This document shows positions 51,120-60,609 of a DNA stretch of 64,000 nucleotides, piece by piece. The DNA is from Nonomuraea helvata. Lineage in GTDB: Bacteria > Actinomycetota > Actinomycetes > Streptosporangiales > Streptosporangiaceae. Each line of letters begins with the position of its first letter. The stretch's first letter is position 1. The translations under genes were made by a program, and so were the position numbers. Location of the stretch: the NCBI RefSeq assembly GCF_039535785.1, contig NZ_BAAAXV010000012.1, positions 620,001 through 684,000 on the forward strand, in the 5' to 3' direction. A model generated the notes under the pieces. That model did not search any database and was not told the origin of the DNA. It saw nothing but the letters and a program-made list of their open reading frames with translations.

Positions 51120-51604
51120 CAACCGCTTTCCCCCTCCGAAAGATGGAGATCACAATAGTCAGGAAGATCCGCCTCCAGGTAGATGGAGGCAAGCCGCCCC
51201 TCATGATCACGTCCATCGCGACCGATCGGTTCGATCTGCTCCCGCTGGAGGTCGGATGGCCTTGGTCCTCGCCGATCCCGCCCGGCACGCGTTCATCGGA
51301 GGTGGCCTGGGCTCGGTTGTCACCTTCCGCGCCTCGACCATGAGGGTGGCCACCGCGTCAAGACCAGCCTGTGACCTGCATCGCTGGATGGCGTGATTCT
51401 GGGTTCGTTATAGATGCAGAAAATGCGACATCAAGCGCTGCGAGTCACAGCCGTAGCGCACACCACTAACCCGACCCGGGCAGGAGGAAAGAGCAGGGAT
51501 GTCAGTGATCCGCAGACCAACCCCAGACCGACCGCCGAGGTCACCCGGCCTCGGCTGATCGCCCCGTCCAGGATTCTTAAGTGGACTGCATTTTGTATGC
51601 ACGC
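51120..51604. other. No convincing gene
   Basis: About 485 bases between the kinase start and the MFS stop. A frame at 51143-51343 and others are short and without motifs. The right half should hold the kinase promoter. Confidence 0.4.
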
Positions 51605-53047
51605 TCAAGAATCTGAGCTTCGGGAACGCACCCGGAGCCCCACGACCACGGCCATGCCCAAGGCCACGAGAAGAGCCGCGACGGCGAAGGTCCAGTGAGT
51701 TCCGCGAGCCACCTCAGCCGACGCGGCCGTGGTGACATCGCTCGTGCCCGCGGCGAAGGCGAAGACCGCCCCCATGACCGACGCACCGGTGATGAGACCC
51801 AGCTTCCGGGAGAGGTTCAACATGCCTGACACCAGGCCACGCTGGTGCGGGGAGACGTCTTTCATGACCGCGGTGTTGTTGGCCGCCTGGAACAGCGCGT
51901 AGCCGGCGGTGGTGATGACCAGGGGCAGGACGTACCCGATGACGCCGGCGGTCGTGGGCGTCAAGGAGAGCGCCACGGTGCCGACGATGATGCCGCCGAG
52001 CCCGGCGATCACCATGGCCTCGGCTCCGACACGATCGGTGGCGCGCCCTGCCGGGACGCCGGTGAGAGCGGACACCGCGGGACCGGCTGACATCACCAGA
52101 CCGACGAGAGCCGGGTCGAGCCCGAGCGCCCGGGCCAGGTGGAAAGGACCCACGACGAGAGTGGTCATCATGACGGTCGAGACCAGAGCGCTCGCCGCAA
52201 GGCCGGCGGCGAGGACAGGATCGCGGAGCGTCGAGAGGGTGAGCAGCGGGGACGAGACCCGGCTCTCGGTGATCACGAACAACGCGAGGCCTGCCCCGGA
52301 GACGATGAGCAATCCGGCGGCGAGCGGGCCGGACGAGTTCCCTTCGATCGTCATGGCCAGCGCATAGGCACCCAGGGTGATCGCCAGCAACGCCGTGCCC
52401 ACGGTATCGAAACGCCGCCGTGCGGAGCCCGTCGGCGGTGCGGAGGCGGGCAGCACCCGCACCGTGAGGGCGAGGGTGAGGAGGCCGAGCGGCACACCGA
52501 TGAGGAAGATCGCACGCCAGCCGAAGACCGCGATGAGGACTCCACCGAGGGAGGGCCCCAGCGCGGTGCCGACCGCCGACATCGTCCCGAGCAGCCCCAT
52601 GACGCTGCCGGTGCGGTCCTTGGGCACGGTCTCGCCGGCGAAGGCCATCGTCAGCGCCATCATGCACGCGGCCCCGGCTCCTTGAAACGCCCGGGCCGCG
52701 ACCAGGAGGGGAAGGCTCGGGGCGAGGCCGCACAACAGCGTCGCGAACGTGAACACGGTGATGCCGCCGAGCAGGAGACGACGTCGCCCGGCGAGGTCGC
52801 CGAGTCGGCCGGCGCCGACGATCAGCGTCGTGACGGCCAGCAGATAGGCGATCACAACCCACTGGACCTCGCTGAAGGAAGCCCCGAAGGCCACGGCCAG
52901 GTTCGGCAGGCCGACGTTGGCGATGCTGGTGCTCAGCGAGGGCAGGAGCATGGACAGCGACAGCGCGATCAGCGCCCAGGCCAAGGGCGCGCGGCGCACA
53001 GGCGATGTCTGGTCGGGCTTGGTGCCCGGAGGTGTTGCAGGTCTCAA
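51605..53047 (-). CDS. MFS drug/metabolite exporter (DHA2-like)
   Basis: A 480-aa proton antiporter with about 14 hydrophobic segments. Motif A is GRLGDLAGRRRLLLGG between helices 2 and 3, and the antiporter-type motif C lies in GTMSAVGTALGPSLGGVLIA. The N-terminal tail is short and polar. The TTG at 53047 is preferred because AGGAAGAGG lies eight bases upstream; the longer frame to 53716 is unrelated. It is divergent from a LysR gene, the usual arrangement for an inducible efflux pump. Substrate unknown. Confidence 0.9.
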   Translation of the reverse strand: MRPATPPGTKPDQTSPVRRAPLAWALIALSLSMLLPSLSTSIANVGLPNLAVAFGASFSEVQWVVIAYLLAVTTLIVGAGRLGDLAGRRRLLLGGITVFTFATLLCGLAPSLPLLVAARAFQGAGAACMMALTMAFAGETVPKDRTGSVMGLLGTMSAVGTALGPSLGGVLIAVFGWRAIFLIGVPLGLLTLALTVRVLPASAPPTGSARRRFDTVGTALLAITLGAYALAMTIEGNSSGPLAAGLLIVSGAGLALFVITESRVSSPLLTLSTLRDPVLAAGLAASALVSTVMMTTLVVGPFHLARALGLDPALVGLVMSAGPAVSALTGVPAGRATDRVGAEAMVIAGLGGIIVGTVALSLTPTTAGVIGYVLPLVITTAGYALFQAANNTAVMKDVSPHQRGLVSGMLNLSRKLGLITGASVMGAVFAFAAGTSDVTTAASAEVARGTHWTFAVAALLVALGMAVVVGLRVRSRSSDS

Positions 53048-53185
53048 GAGAATGGCCTCTTCCTGAAGTCGAGGGGGTCGCAGTGGGACAGTAGGTCTCC
53101 TTGCGACCTGGCGGAAGACGCAAAGATGGAAAGTGATCTGTGCATGAAACGCCATGTTCCGGCTGATCCATGAGATCGTGTACAT
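53048..53185. promoter_or_regulatory. Divergent MFS/LysR promoter region
   Basis: 138 bases between divergent starts. ATG-AAACGC-CAT near 53142-53155 is a short dyad of the T-N11-A style that LysR proteins often bind. No stronger palindrome was seen. Confidence 0.4.
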
Positions 53186-54109
53186 ATGGCACGGCCCGAT
53201 CTGAACTTGCTGGTCACGCTGGACGTCCTGCTTGAGGAAGGCAGCGTGACGCGGGCAGGTGAACGGCTCGCGCTCAGTCCTTCTGCGATGAGCCGTGCGC
53301 TTGCGCGGTTGCGGCGAGCCACCGGCGACCCGCTGCTGGTGCGGGCCGGCCGCGGGCTGGTGCCCACGCCGCGCGCCTTGGAACTGCGCGACCGTGTGCG
53401 TGGCTTGGTCCAGCAGGCCGAAGAGATTCTGCGGCCGGCCGCGAGGCTCGACCTGACAACCCTGGAGAGGACCTTCGCGTTGCGCACCAGCGATGGGTTC
53501 GTGGAGAGCTTCGGCCCCGAGCTGATGGCCAAGGTCGGCAGCGAAGCGCCTGGCGTGCGACTGCGGTTCATGCAGAAGGCCAAGAAGAACGCGGGTCCCT
53601 TGCGACTCGGCGGCGTCGACCTGGAGACGGGCGTAGTCGAGCACGCCCTGCCTCCGGACGTGTTGAGCGCGCCGCTGTTCGCCGACCGGTTCATCGGCGT
53701 GGTGCGACGCGAGCACCCGCTGAGCACCGGGAAGGTCACGACAGCCCGGTATGCCTCCTCACGACACGTGCACGTCTCGCGGCGCGGTCTGACGGAAGGG
53801 CTCGTGGACGAGGCTCTTCGCCCAACGAACCACGAGCGGGAAGTCGTGACGATTGTGGACGGCTTCAGTGCCGCCTTGGCCCTGGCGAAGGCCTCGGACC
53901 TGGTCGCCACGGTTCCGGAGCGTCACACCGTGAACCTGCGGCGCGGGATGCACACCTTCGAGTTGCCCTTCCCGGCTCCCGAGGTGACGGTGTCGTTGTT
54001 GTGGCACGTCCGGCTCGATGCAGACCCGGCTCACCGGTGGCTGCGCGACTGCGTGCTCGATGTGTGCCGGCAAGAGACAGGTCGTCGGACCGGCGGCCCG
54101 CCACGATGA
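53186..54109 (+). CDS. LysR-family regulator of the MFS gene
   Basis: A 307-aa LysR protein. The HTH is EEGSVTRAGERLALSPSAMS with RALARLRRATGDPLLVR, and the linker and effector domain follow (LRTSDGFVESFGPELMAKVG, RHVHVSRRGLTEG). It probably controls the divergent exporter in response to the exporter's substrate. Its TGA overlaps the ATG of the next gene (ATGA at 54106-54109). Confidence 0.92.
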   Translation: MARPDLNLLVTLDVLLEEGSVTRAGERLALSPSAMSRALARLRRATGDPLLVRAGRGLVPTPRALELRDRVRGLVQQAEEILRPAARLDLTTLERTFALRTSDGFVESFGPELMAKVGSEAPGVRLRFMQKAKKNAGPLRLGGVDLETGVVEHALPPDVLSAPLFADRFIGVVRREHPLSTGKVTTARYASSRHVHVSRRGLTEGLVDEALRPTNHEREVVTIVDGFSAALALAKASDLVATVPERHTVNLRRGMHTFELPFPAPEVTVSLLWHVRLDADPAHRWLRDCVLDVCRQETGRRTGGPPR

Positions 54110-54471
54110 CGACGGCAGAAGGCCGCTCACCCGGTCGCGTGCAGGGCTCCGGCCACCAGGCGGCGGATGCAGGCGGCGTCGAGCCCATCGGGTCGGAACA
54201 GGATGCGGTACGTGATCGGTGCCCCGAGCTGGCAGACGACCGATTCCACGCCGTTTACGCCGGACCGACCCGGCCCCTCCGCGACAGCCTGGCCGACGAC
54301 CACCCCGGCCGCGCAGCCGTCGTCTACGACGACGCCGCCTACCAGGTGATGGCCCTCGCCTACGGCCACGGGAGCTTCATGGAGATCGGCCTCCCCGCCA
54401 CCATAGGCGCATCAGCCCACCGGCTCGCCTCCGCCGTCCTGGCCGGCGTAGCCGCCAGCCCACCGGCCTGA
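54106..54471 (+). CDS. Hypothetical protein translationally coupled to the LysR gene
   Basis: A 121-aa frame whose ATG overlaps the LysR stop. The first 40 residues look poorly conserved, but the rest, FHAVYAGPTRPLRDSLADDH and AAYQVMALAYGHGSFMEIGL, has strong GC-rich third positions and protein-like strands. No family recognised. A fusion remnant is also possible. Confidence 0.5.
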   Translation: MTTAEGRSPGRVQGSGHQAADAGGVEPIGSEQDAVRDRCPELADDRFHAVYAGPTRPLRDSLADDHPGRAAVVYDDAAYQVMALAYGHGSFMEIGLPATIGASAHRLASAVLAGVAASPPA

Positions 54472-54840
54472 ACCAGGCCCTGCTGAGCCCACCGTGGACC
54501 TTCTCATCCACTTCGTCAGCCGTCTCTGGTCCCACAGAACGGTGATGCCTGCGAAGGGTTTTCACCGTCACCATCGTCACGCAGAGCTATGCGCGGCTAG
54601 GAACTCAAACCCGCGACACAGGCCACGTAGCGCCAAAATCCGGTCCGACCCTCCCCGGGGGCCTATCGCCCGACTGGGAACGCATCGGCCATGACGATCC
54701 TGCCTACGTCGCGAGCTTCCATCCGGAGCGAATTCGATTGACCAGCCTCGCGAGCCCGGGTTCGTCGTCACGCGAGAGAATCTAATGATCTTGATGACGG
54801 TGGTCTTCGTCGATTCTCGGTCGCGCTTGCGGCTCGTTGT
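54472..54840. other. No convincing gene
   Basis: About 370 bases with slightly lower GC near 54700-54800. Short frames on both strands, none recognisable. Confidence 0.4.
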
Positions 54841-55110
54841 TCAGACGAGCGCCGGTGTGGGAGCGGGCAGGTAGGGGGTGATGTTGCGCCAGGCGCGCTC
54901 GATGTATTCCTCCTTTTCGCCGACCGGGGCGACATAGTGCAGCGCGCTTTCGGCGGCGTCGTTGCCCTCGAGGCGGGCGATGATCCAGGCGGCGAGGTAG
55001 TGCGAAGCCAGGCAGCCGCCGGCGGTGGCGATGTTGTCCTTGGGCTGCTTGCGGGCCACGCCGGCGTCCTCCAGGTCGCTCTCCGTCGATGCCTGGATCA
55101 CAGTACTCAT
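54841..55110 (-). CDS. Short protein resembling the C-terminal part of DJ-1/PfpI-like proteins
   Basis: An 89-aa protein reading KQPKDNIATAGGCLASHYLA, AWIIARLEGNDAAESALHYV and APVGEKEEYIERAWRNITPY. Similar text occurs at the C-terminal end of some DJ-1/PfpI-type proteins, but the nucleophile-elbow half is absent. AAGGAG precedes the ATG at 55110, so a real short gene is likely. The family link is from memory and tentative. Confidence 0.55.
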   Translation of the reverse strand: MSTVIQASTESDLEDAGVARKQPKDNIATAGGCLASHYLAAWIIARLEGNDAAESALHYVAPVGEKEEYIERAWRNITPYLPAPTPALV

Positions 55111-55304
55111 CAGGTGCGTTCTCCTTGATCAGGAGTTACACCAGTGACCGTACAGACCCGCGGACGAGGCACCGCGGCCCGCACCCGCCGGGTGGAGCGC
55201 CGACGACGCGGCGGGGTGGTTGAAACCGGCTGCCGGCGTCCATGGTCGGTCGGAGCGGGGCCGGCCGCTCCGGACCAGGCGGTGTCGATGCAGAACCGGG
55301 GCTT

Positions 55305-56279
55305 TCAGGCTCCGGGCGGTGAGTTCGATGAGCGTTGTTTTTCTCGCAGGGGAGCCTCCCAGGTGGCGGTGATGTCGCGGGCGACATCACGGAGGAGGTC
55401 GATGAGCATGTCTGCGAGTGGTGTGAGGCCGGCGTCGGTTCGGGTCACGGCGTAGAGCTGGCGGTAGGGCCTGGGGTGGGCCAGTTCGCGATGGGTGGTG
55501 CCAGGAGCATGGGTCAGGGCCAGGCGCGAGACCAGGGCCACGGCGATGCCTGTGCCGACGAGGGCCTGGGCGACGTCGTAGGACTCGGTCTCGAACCGCA
55601 CGGTGGGTGTGAAGCCGGCCTCGCGGGCAGCGTCGTGGAACTGTTCGCGGGCGGCATGGCCGGCCAGGATGGAGACCCACGATTCGCCGCGCAGTTGTTG
55701 CAGGTGAAGTTCGGTGTCCGCGGGCTGCCCGGTGGCCAGCGGGTGGTCATCGGGGAGGACCACGACCATCGGGTCCAGCAGGAGCGAGTGGGCCCGTAGG
55801 TGTGGGGGCGGCGCGAGCGGTGTGCCCCAGGACGCGACGATGGCGAGGTCCAGGCGCCCCGCACTGATCTCGTCCGCTCCGCGTCCGGACACCACGTCCA
55901 CGACCGAGACGTCGGCGTCCGGATGGCGGTGTCGCAGGGCCGTCAGAGCGGGTGGCAGCAGGTGCAGGGCAGCCGCCTGGAACGTTCCGATCCGCAGACG
56001 GAGCGAGAGGTGGCCGAGCAGTGCGGCCAGTTGCGCCTTGGCCTTGTCCGATGCCTCCTCCACGGTTCGACCGTGGGAGGCGAGCAGTGCACCGGCCGTG
56101 GTGAGCGTCGCTCCGCGAGGACCACGGATGACCAGGGGCACCTGCCAGTCGCGCTCGGCCTTGGCCACCTGCTGGGTGACCGCCGCGGGCGTGAGGTGGA
56201 GTGCGTGAGCCGCCGCCGTCAGGGAGCCGTGCCGCTCGATCAACGCGAGAAGCCGCAGCTGTCCCGGATCCACCACCAT
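55305..56279 (-). CDS. LysR-family regulator of the LysE gene
   Basis: A 324-aa LysR protein. The HTH is HGSLTAAAHALHLTPAAVTQ with QVAKAERDWQVPLV, followed by an effector domain (LDLAIVASWGTPLAPPPHLR, VALVSRLALTHAPGTTHREL). It is divergent from the LysE gene, so it probably switches on export when the amino acid or analogue accumulates, as LysG does for LysE. The first ATG at 56279 is used. Confidence 0.92.
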   Translation of the reverse strand: MVVDPGQLRLLALIERHGSLTAAAHALHLTPAAVTQQVAKAERDWQVPLVIRGPRGATLTTAGALLASHGRTVEEASDKAKAQLAALLGHLSLRLRIGTFQAAALHLLPPALTALRHRHPDADVSVVDVVSGRGADEISAGRLDLAIVASWGTPLAPPPHLRAHSLLLDPMVVVLPDDHPLATGQPADTELHLQQLRGESWVSILAGHAAREQFHDAAREAGFTPTVRFETESYDVAQALVGTGIAVALVSRLALTHAPGTTHRELAHPRPYRQLYAVTRTDAGLTPLADMLIDLLRDVARDITATWEAPLREKQRSSNSPPGA

Positions 56280-56386
56280 TCACTAATCCTAACGCTGCAC
56301 CCTTCTCTTTTAACTTCTCTTACGGGTACGGGAGGGGAAGAGTGGTGGGCACCCATCGACCGCAATCCCCGGAAGGGTTCTTTTCC
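56280..56386. promoter_or_regulatory. Divergent LysR/LysE promoter region
   Basis: 107 bases between divergent starts, with a pyrimidine-rich AT-richer core (CTTCTCTTTTAACTTCTCTT). No strong palindrome seen. Both promoters must lie here. Confidence 0.45.
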
Positions 56387-57010
56387 ATGCCCACGCATGT
56401 GCCCGTTTTCATCGCCACCACCTTGCTGCTGGCGATGCTGCCAGGCGCGAGTCAGGCCCTGATGATCCGGCAGGTTCTGGAAGGCGGGCAACGCACGGTC
56501 CGAGGCACGCTCGCGGGCAACGCCACCGGCTTCCTGCTGTGGTCCACAGCCGCCGCGGCCGGGCTGTCCGCCGTCCTGCTGGCCAGCCCCACCGCGTACG
56601 CGGTGCTCCGGATCGCAGGCGGCATCGTGCTGATGATCCTCGGGGTGAACACGCTGCGGACCACGCTTACCACCGTCTCCACCCGCCCGCCCCGCGAGGG
56701 CGGGCAGCGCACCGGCTTCGCAGGCGGATATGTCACCGGCCTGATCACCAACCTCGGCAACCCCAAGGCGGGCGTGTTCGCCGTCTCGGTGCTGCCCCAG
56801 TTCGTGACCGCGGAAGGCCCGGTGTTCCTGTCGACCGTCGCCCTGGGAGCCCTGTGGGCGCTCGTCAGCGCCTCCTGGTACACGTTGCTCACCTGGGCCG
56901 TCAGCCGAGGGCGCGCCCTGGTATCGAAGCCGACCGTCCTGCGGGGACTCAGCGTGACCACCGGCGTCGTCCTGCTGGGGCTGGGCGCCGCTGTGGTAGC
57001 AGGTGTCTGA
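56387..57010 (+). CDS. LysE/RhtB-family exporter
   Basis: A 207-aa membrane exporter with about six helices. It starts PVFIATTLLLAMLPGASQAL (the P-G-P-like loop of the family) and carries GTLAGNATGFLLWSTAAAAG and GYVTGLITNLGNPKAGVFAV, the LysE/RhtB signature. It expels amino acids or homoserine lactone-type compounds; substrate unknown. Control by the divergent LysR is likely. Confidence 0.92.
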   Translation: MPTHVPVFIATTLLLAMLPGASQALMIRQVLEGGQRTVRGTLAGNATGFLLWSTAAAAGLSAVLLASPTAYAVLRIAGGIVLMILGVNTLRTTLTTVSTRPPREGGQRTGFAGGYVTGLITNLGNPKAGVFAVSVLPQFVTAEGPVFLSTVALGALWALVSASWYTLLTWAVSRGRALVSKPTVLRGLSVTTGVVLLGLGAAVVAGV

Positions 57011-57149
57011 GGGCCGGGCCGGTGCTTCTTCCAGCGCCCGACCGCCCGAGGCATCTGCCGCCTTGTGTACTGGCAGCCATGAGGTTGCCCTGTATGACCG
57101 GTGGCGACGAAGGCGTCTTCGAGGGTCCACGCCCGGCGCCACCACCCCG
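57011..57149. other. Short intergenic stretch
   Basis: No gene seen; the LysE stop is at its left edge and the hydrolase remnant follows. Confidence 0.4.
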
Positions 57150-57290
57150 CGGCCGGCAGCTGCTCGCCAACCGCATCCCCGACGCCCGACTGCACCTGGC
57201 CCCCATGGCCGGCACGCCTACTTTGAGGAATGCCGCACCCACGCCGGCCCCCTCGTCCCGGATTTTCCCACCGCCACGCACAAGCCGTAA
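57150..57290 (+). pseudogene. Alpha/beta-hydrolase C-terminal remnant
   Basis: The frame reads RQLLANRIPDARLHLAPMAG then HAYFEECRTHAGPLVPDF, the C-terminal end of a small alpha/beta hydrolase. The catalytic-type His is in MAGHAYFEE. The nucleophile half is missing and an unrelated tail follows. Confidence 0.5.
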
Positions 57291-57798
57291 GAAGGGGTCT
57301 TCATACCTCGTCAACGATCTTCGGGATGCGCGGCGGAGCGCGCACAGTCGGCCGAGCTGGTCCCTTGCTGTGGCTGACCGCGCCGAGCAGGGCCGGCCCG
57401 GCCCGGCCGCTGCTGCCGGGCGGCCGGACCGTGGCCACTGAGGTCACCTCGGAAATGCGACTTTGGTTGCTGCCGGACCGTCCCGGCCACCGGCTACGCT
57501 CTGCGGCTATGTTCGTGGCCACCGCGCAGGACGACCTGCGGCTCAGCCGGCCCCGGCCGCGTCGCGCGCGTACCGTCGCCGGGAGCGCGTTCCTGCTGGG
57601 AGTGAGAGGTGTCGATCGCGCAGAGCGCGATGAGTTTTGAGGGAACCGGCGGTCTGAGTGTGTGAGTGACCAACCACTGAGCACGAGCTGATCGAGCGGT
57701 GGACGCCGATCGGTGAGAGCTCATGCAAGTGCCCACTTGGGGCGTTGGGCCCGCGCTGGGACCGTCCCGGCGCGGGAACAAACACATGGAGGCATCTG
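57291..57798. other. No convincing gene
   Basis: About 500 bases upstream of the DHFR-like gene, with no gene I can name. A stretch near 57590-57670 with a repeated GTGTGAGTGACC-like sequence could be an element end. Confidence 0.35.
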
Positions 57799-58356
57799 AT
57801 GCGGAAGTTGATTCTGGGTTTTTACGTCTCGCTCGACGGCAAAAGCGCTGACGGGGACAACGGAATCCGGGACGTCATGATGAGCATCGACGACCCCGAG
57901 CAGGAAAAGTACTTCGTCAGCCGGCTGTGGGAGGCCGGCGCCTTCCTCATGGGCCGCAACACCTACGAGATCATGGCCGGATACTGGCCCACCTCCGACC
58001 ACCCTTCTGCCAAGGCCATGAACGAGATCCCCAAGGTCGTGTTCTCCCGCACCCTGACGTCGGCCGACGACTGGCCCGAGACCCGGATCGCCGGCGGTGA
58101 CACGGCGGAGGAGGTCGCCAAGCTGAAGGCCGAGCCCGGCAAGGACCTCGTCGCCGCCGGCGGCACCGCGTTCATGCACTCCCTGATCAAGCTCGGCGTG
58201 GTCGACGAGTACCGGCTGTGGGTGCTGCCCGCCGTCACCGGCAAGGGTGCGCCGCTGTTCCCCGAGTTGGATCAGGCCGTGAACCTGCGCTTGGTGAAAA
58301 GCACGGCCTTTCCGTCCGGAATCCTCGAACTGGTGTACGTGCCGGCCGACAAGTAG
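57799..58356 (+). CDS. Dihydrofolate reductase-like (RibD C-terminal domain) protein
   Basis: A 185-aa NADPH-type reductase of the DHFR-like family often annotated as dihydrofolate reductase family. It starts LILGFYVSLDGKSADGD, the YVS.DG..A pattern of RibD_C, followed by WEAGAFLMGRNTYEIMAGYW, IPKVVFSRTL, DLVAAGGTAFMHSLIKLGVV and DEYRLWVLPAVTGKGAPLFP. No deaminase domain, so it is not riboflavin RibD. Substrate unknown. GGAGG precedes the ATG at 57799. No operon partner. Confidence 0.9.
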   Translation: MRKLILGFYVSLDGKSADGDNGIRDVMMSIDDPEQEKYFVSRLWEAGAFLMGRNTYEIMAGYWPTSDHPSAKAMNEIPKVVFSRTLTSADDWPETRIAGGDTAEEVAKLKAEPGKDLVAAGGTAFMHSLIKLGVVDEYRLWVLPAVTGKGAPLFPELDQAVNLRLVKSTAFPSGILELVYVPADK

Positions 58357-58639
58357 GCCCCGGCAAGCGACGCGCACTCACGGCGGCACCGGGGGTGGGC
58401 GCCTACCCATCCCCCGCTGTTGTTCGGTTCTCAGGCGAGGTCGTACCGGCCGCTGGTCCTGTCGTCGGCGTTCGCTCGCGAGTGATCGCCTCAGTAGAGG
58501 CGCCACGGCGTCAGGCCGTTCCGGGGGCGCTGGCGGTGCGATCCGGTGGGTGGCGATCTGCAAGGTCAGAGCCGCGGCACTGCAGCGGCCCGCGACAGGG
58601 CGGTCGAGCCGTCCTCGGGCCTCTGGCCCACGTCAGCGA

Positions 58640-59140
58640 CGCGAGGGCATCACGGTCAAAATCCAGGGACGTGTGGCACCGTCCGGCGACCAGCGGGCCG
58701 GCGTAAGCGCTGTCGCCCCAGAGCAGAGTGAGCTGTGGTGCAGCATCCGCAGCCGCGCCAGCGCCTCCCGGCCCGCCCGCAGCCGGACGGCGCGATGGAG
58801 CTCATCGCGGATCCGGTTGAAGACCCCGGCCCTCGTCCAGCGCGCAAAGAAGCCGAAGACGGGCTGGAAACGGCGGGAAATCCGCCGGCAATGCCCTCCA
58901 TTTCGTGGCGTTGTCATTCACGGACCTGATCGTGTCGATGATGTCGCGGCGATGGTGCTTCTCCGGGCGTCCGCCCTTGGGCGTCTGGCATGCGGGCACC
59001 GGGAGCAGGGGCTCGATCAGGGCCCACTCTGCGTCGGAATCGCCGGATCGGCTGATCCGGGTCAGCTCGGTGCGCAGGCGCGAGCGTTCGTAGGGGATCC
59101 AGTCGTCGGGGCGAGGATGAGAAGCGGTAGCGGTCGGCAT
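58640..59140 (-). pseudogene. IS5-family transposase, frameshifted with internal deletion
   Basis: From 59140 the first frame gives SDAEWALIEPLLPVPACQTP, KGGRPEKHHRRDIIDTIRSV and ATKWRALPADFPP. The next frame (from about 58880) gives VFGFFARWTRAGVFNRIRDE and LHRAVRLRAGREAL. Further on, LWGDSAYAGPLVAG near 58700 in a third frame is the second catalytic Asp block. The order matches IS5-type transposases, with text missing between. The group II intron remnant begins just beyond its 5' end. Confidence 0.78.
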
Positions 59141-59189
59141 TGGTCCAGATCGGCGGGGTCAGGTGCGCCATCACCGAGACCTCACGGAT

Positions 59190-59405
59190 GTAGAGGATGC
59201 CGGCTGCTGGTGCCGGTCGAGACGATCGTGCGGCAGGTCAACGCCTTCCCGCGCGGCTGGTTGGGGTATTTCCGCTACGGAAGCATGCACCCGCGTCTTC
59301 GACAAGATCAGAGCCTTTGCACTTGCACGGCTCGCGTTATTCCTCGCCAAGAGGCACAAGCGAAGGCGCACGGGGGGCTGGCTTCAGGCCGTCTGCACCG
59401 TGCCG
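59190..59405 (+). pseudogene. Group II intron reverse transcriptase/maturase, C-terminal remnant
   Basis: The frames give RVFDKIRAFALARLALFLAK then RHKRRRTGGWLQAV, preceded in another frame by the RQVNAFPRGWLGYFRYG region. These match the maturase X/D-domain end of bacterial group II intron proteins (VN.F.RGW..YFRYG....VF.KI..YA..RL..FL.KRHKR...GW). Domain V follows 16 bases later, the order of real introns. The reverse-transcriptase domain is gone and at least one frameshift is present. Confidence 0.8.
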
Positions 59406-59420
59406 GTGAAGGACGTCGCG

Positions 59421-59453
59421 GAGCCGTGTGCGGGAGAACCGCACGCTCGGTTC
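59421..59453 (+). ncRNA. Group II intron domain V remnant
   Basis: GAGCCGTGTGCGGGAGAACC followed by GCACGCTCGGTTC folds as the domain V hairpin: outer stem GAGCCG/CGGTTC, a bulge, inner stem GTGCGG/CCGCAC and a GAGA-type loop. The AGC triad is in GAGCCG. It is 33 bases, one short of the usual 34. It lies right after the maturase tail, confirming a decayed intron. Confidence 0.82.
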
Positions 59454-59739
59454 GAAGCGACGGGAGCTGGAAACGGAGCCAAGAACCTGGTCATGGCCAC
59501 CGGGGGTGACACACACCCGTCCGAGAAACCGGCGGCATTGAAGGTCTCAGGCCCTACCACCAGGAGAAACTACCGCGCCAGCTCCCGACCGTACCGCAAT
59601 CGATATGTCCGGCAATTGCCCGGTCAGTGCCCTTTGATTCAGTGGCCTTCCTACGCATAATTTTCGGTACCAGGCCAAGAGCCACGAAATGGCGTAAACG
59701 CGTCGATTCTTCATAGGCGCAGAAGGAAAGGGAGTAGTC

Positions 59740-60160
59740 GTGGTCAAAATATCTTCACGGCCATCGTACTGACAGTCGGACTCGGGTTCGCATTGGCGGG
59801 AACCGCCAATGCGACGACGCAAGCTGTCCTCGCAATAGCGCCTGACAGCAACGCCTCGATAATGAACTTCTGGTACAAGCATATAGCTGATCAAATGAGC
59901 CATCCTGCAGACTCACCGGCCATGATCTGCACGTCTATGTGGACTGACCCACAGATGCCGTTCAAGGCGAGACATCCAGCATATACCGGGCACGTAACTC
60001 TTTCCCGCCGCGCTCCCGACGCTCGCCATACAGATGGAACCGTGATCGTCAGGGGCGGGAAGGTCTGGAGCCAAAGAGACCACGGAGCTCATCTCCGCTC
60101 GAATGCCGTCCCGGCGGCTTCTGATGATCTACCCACAGGTCGCGAGCAAGGCTCAGATCA
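59740..60160 (+). pseudogene. Small secreted protein, start frameshifted
   Basis: A GTG at 59740 begins VVKISS and stops at once. One frame away, IFTAIVLTVGLGFALAGTAN followed by ATTQA is a perfect signal peptide. A single-base deletion near 59748 would join them. The mature part continues AIAPDSNASIMNFWYKHIAD and IVRGGKVWSQRD without a recognised family. Confidence 0.45.
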
Positions 60161-60176
60161 CCAAGGAAGAAATGGA

Positions 60177-60547
60177 ATGCACCAGCGGCTCACCACAATC
60201 GTTGGCACATTGGCCGGCGCCCTGGTAATTCTGTTCGGCTTCGGCGCCCCGCCCACGCACAGCCGCAGGCCGGTCCGGACAAGGTCTCGGCCACCTGCTG
60301 GGAAAACACCTGCGCGGGGAAGGACCCCAACGCCACAGGGTGCTCCGCCGACATGCAGAGCCCGGCCGGCGCCAAAACCCAGGACCGCGAGCGTCTTCGA
60401 CGGGTATGCGTGTTCCGCCTGCACCGTGATGATGAGCAGGGTCGGAAAGGCCGTCCGGGCATATTCCCACATGTTGAACCTGTACTGCACGCGTTGGCTC
60501 TAGCCCACGGTCCGCTGGAGGGGTGGCCGCCCGAGCGGGTCGGTTGA
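60177..60547 (+). pseudogene. DUF2690-like secreted protein, frameshifted
   Basis: From the ATG at 60177: MHQRLTTIVGTLAGALVILF, a signal peptide. After a 1-base shift near 60250 the other frame continues AHAQPQAGPDKVSATCWENT and CAGKDPNATGCSADMQSP, the C..T.C.GKDP.ATGC signature of DUF2690 proteins. The C-terminal half no longer matches the family. A one-base sequencing error is possible. Confidence 0.5.
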
Positions 60548-60609
60548 AACGTGCATCCGACTCAGATGGATATCACGCCGCGAAAAGCAGCACATGAAAG
60601 GTGGCTACA

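Noticed and set aside
51143..51343. Possible 66-aa gene upstream of the kinase
   Set aside because: No ribosome site of note, no motif, and it lies in the region where the kinase promoter is expected.
52139..53173. 344-codon plus-strand frame
   Set aside because: It is antisense to the MFS gene; highly charged, no hydrophobic core.
54127..54369. Minus-strand 80-aa frame opposite 54106-54471
   Set aside because: The plus strand has clearly stronger GC-rich third positions and an ATGA overlap with the LysR gene.
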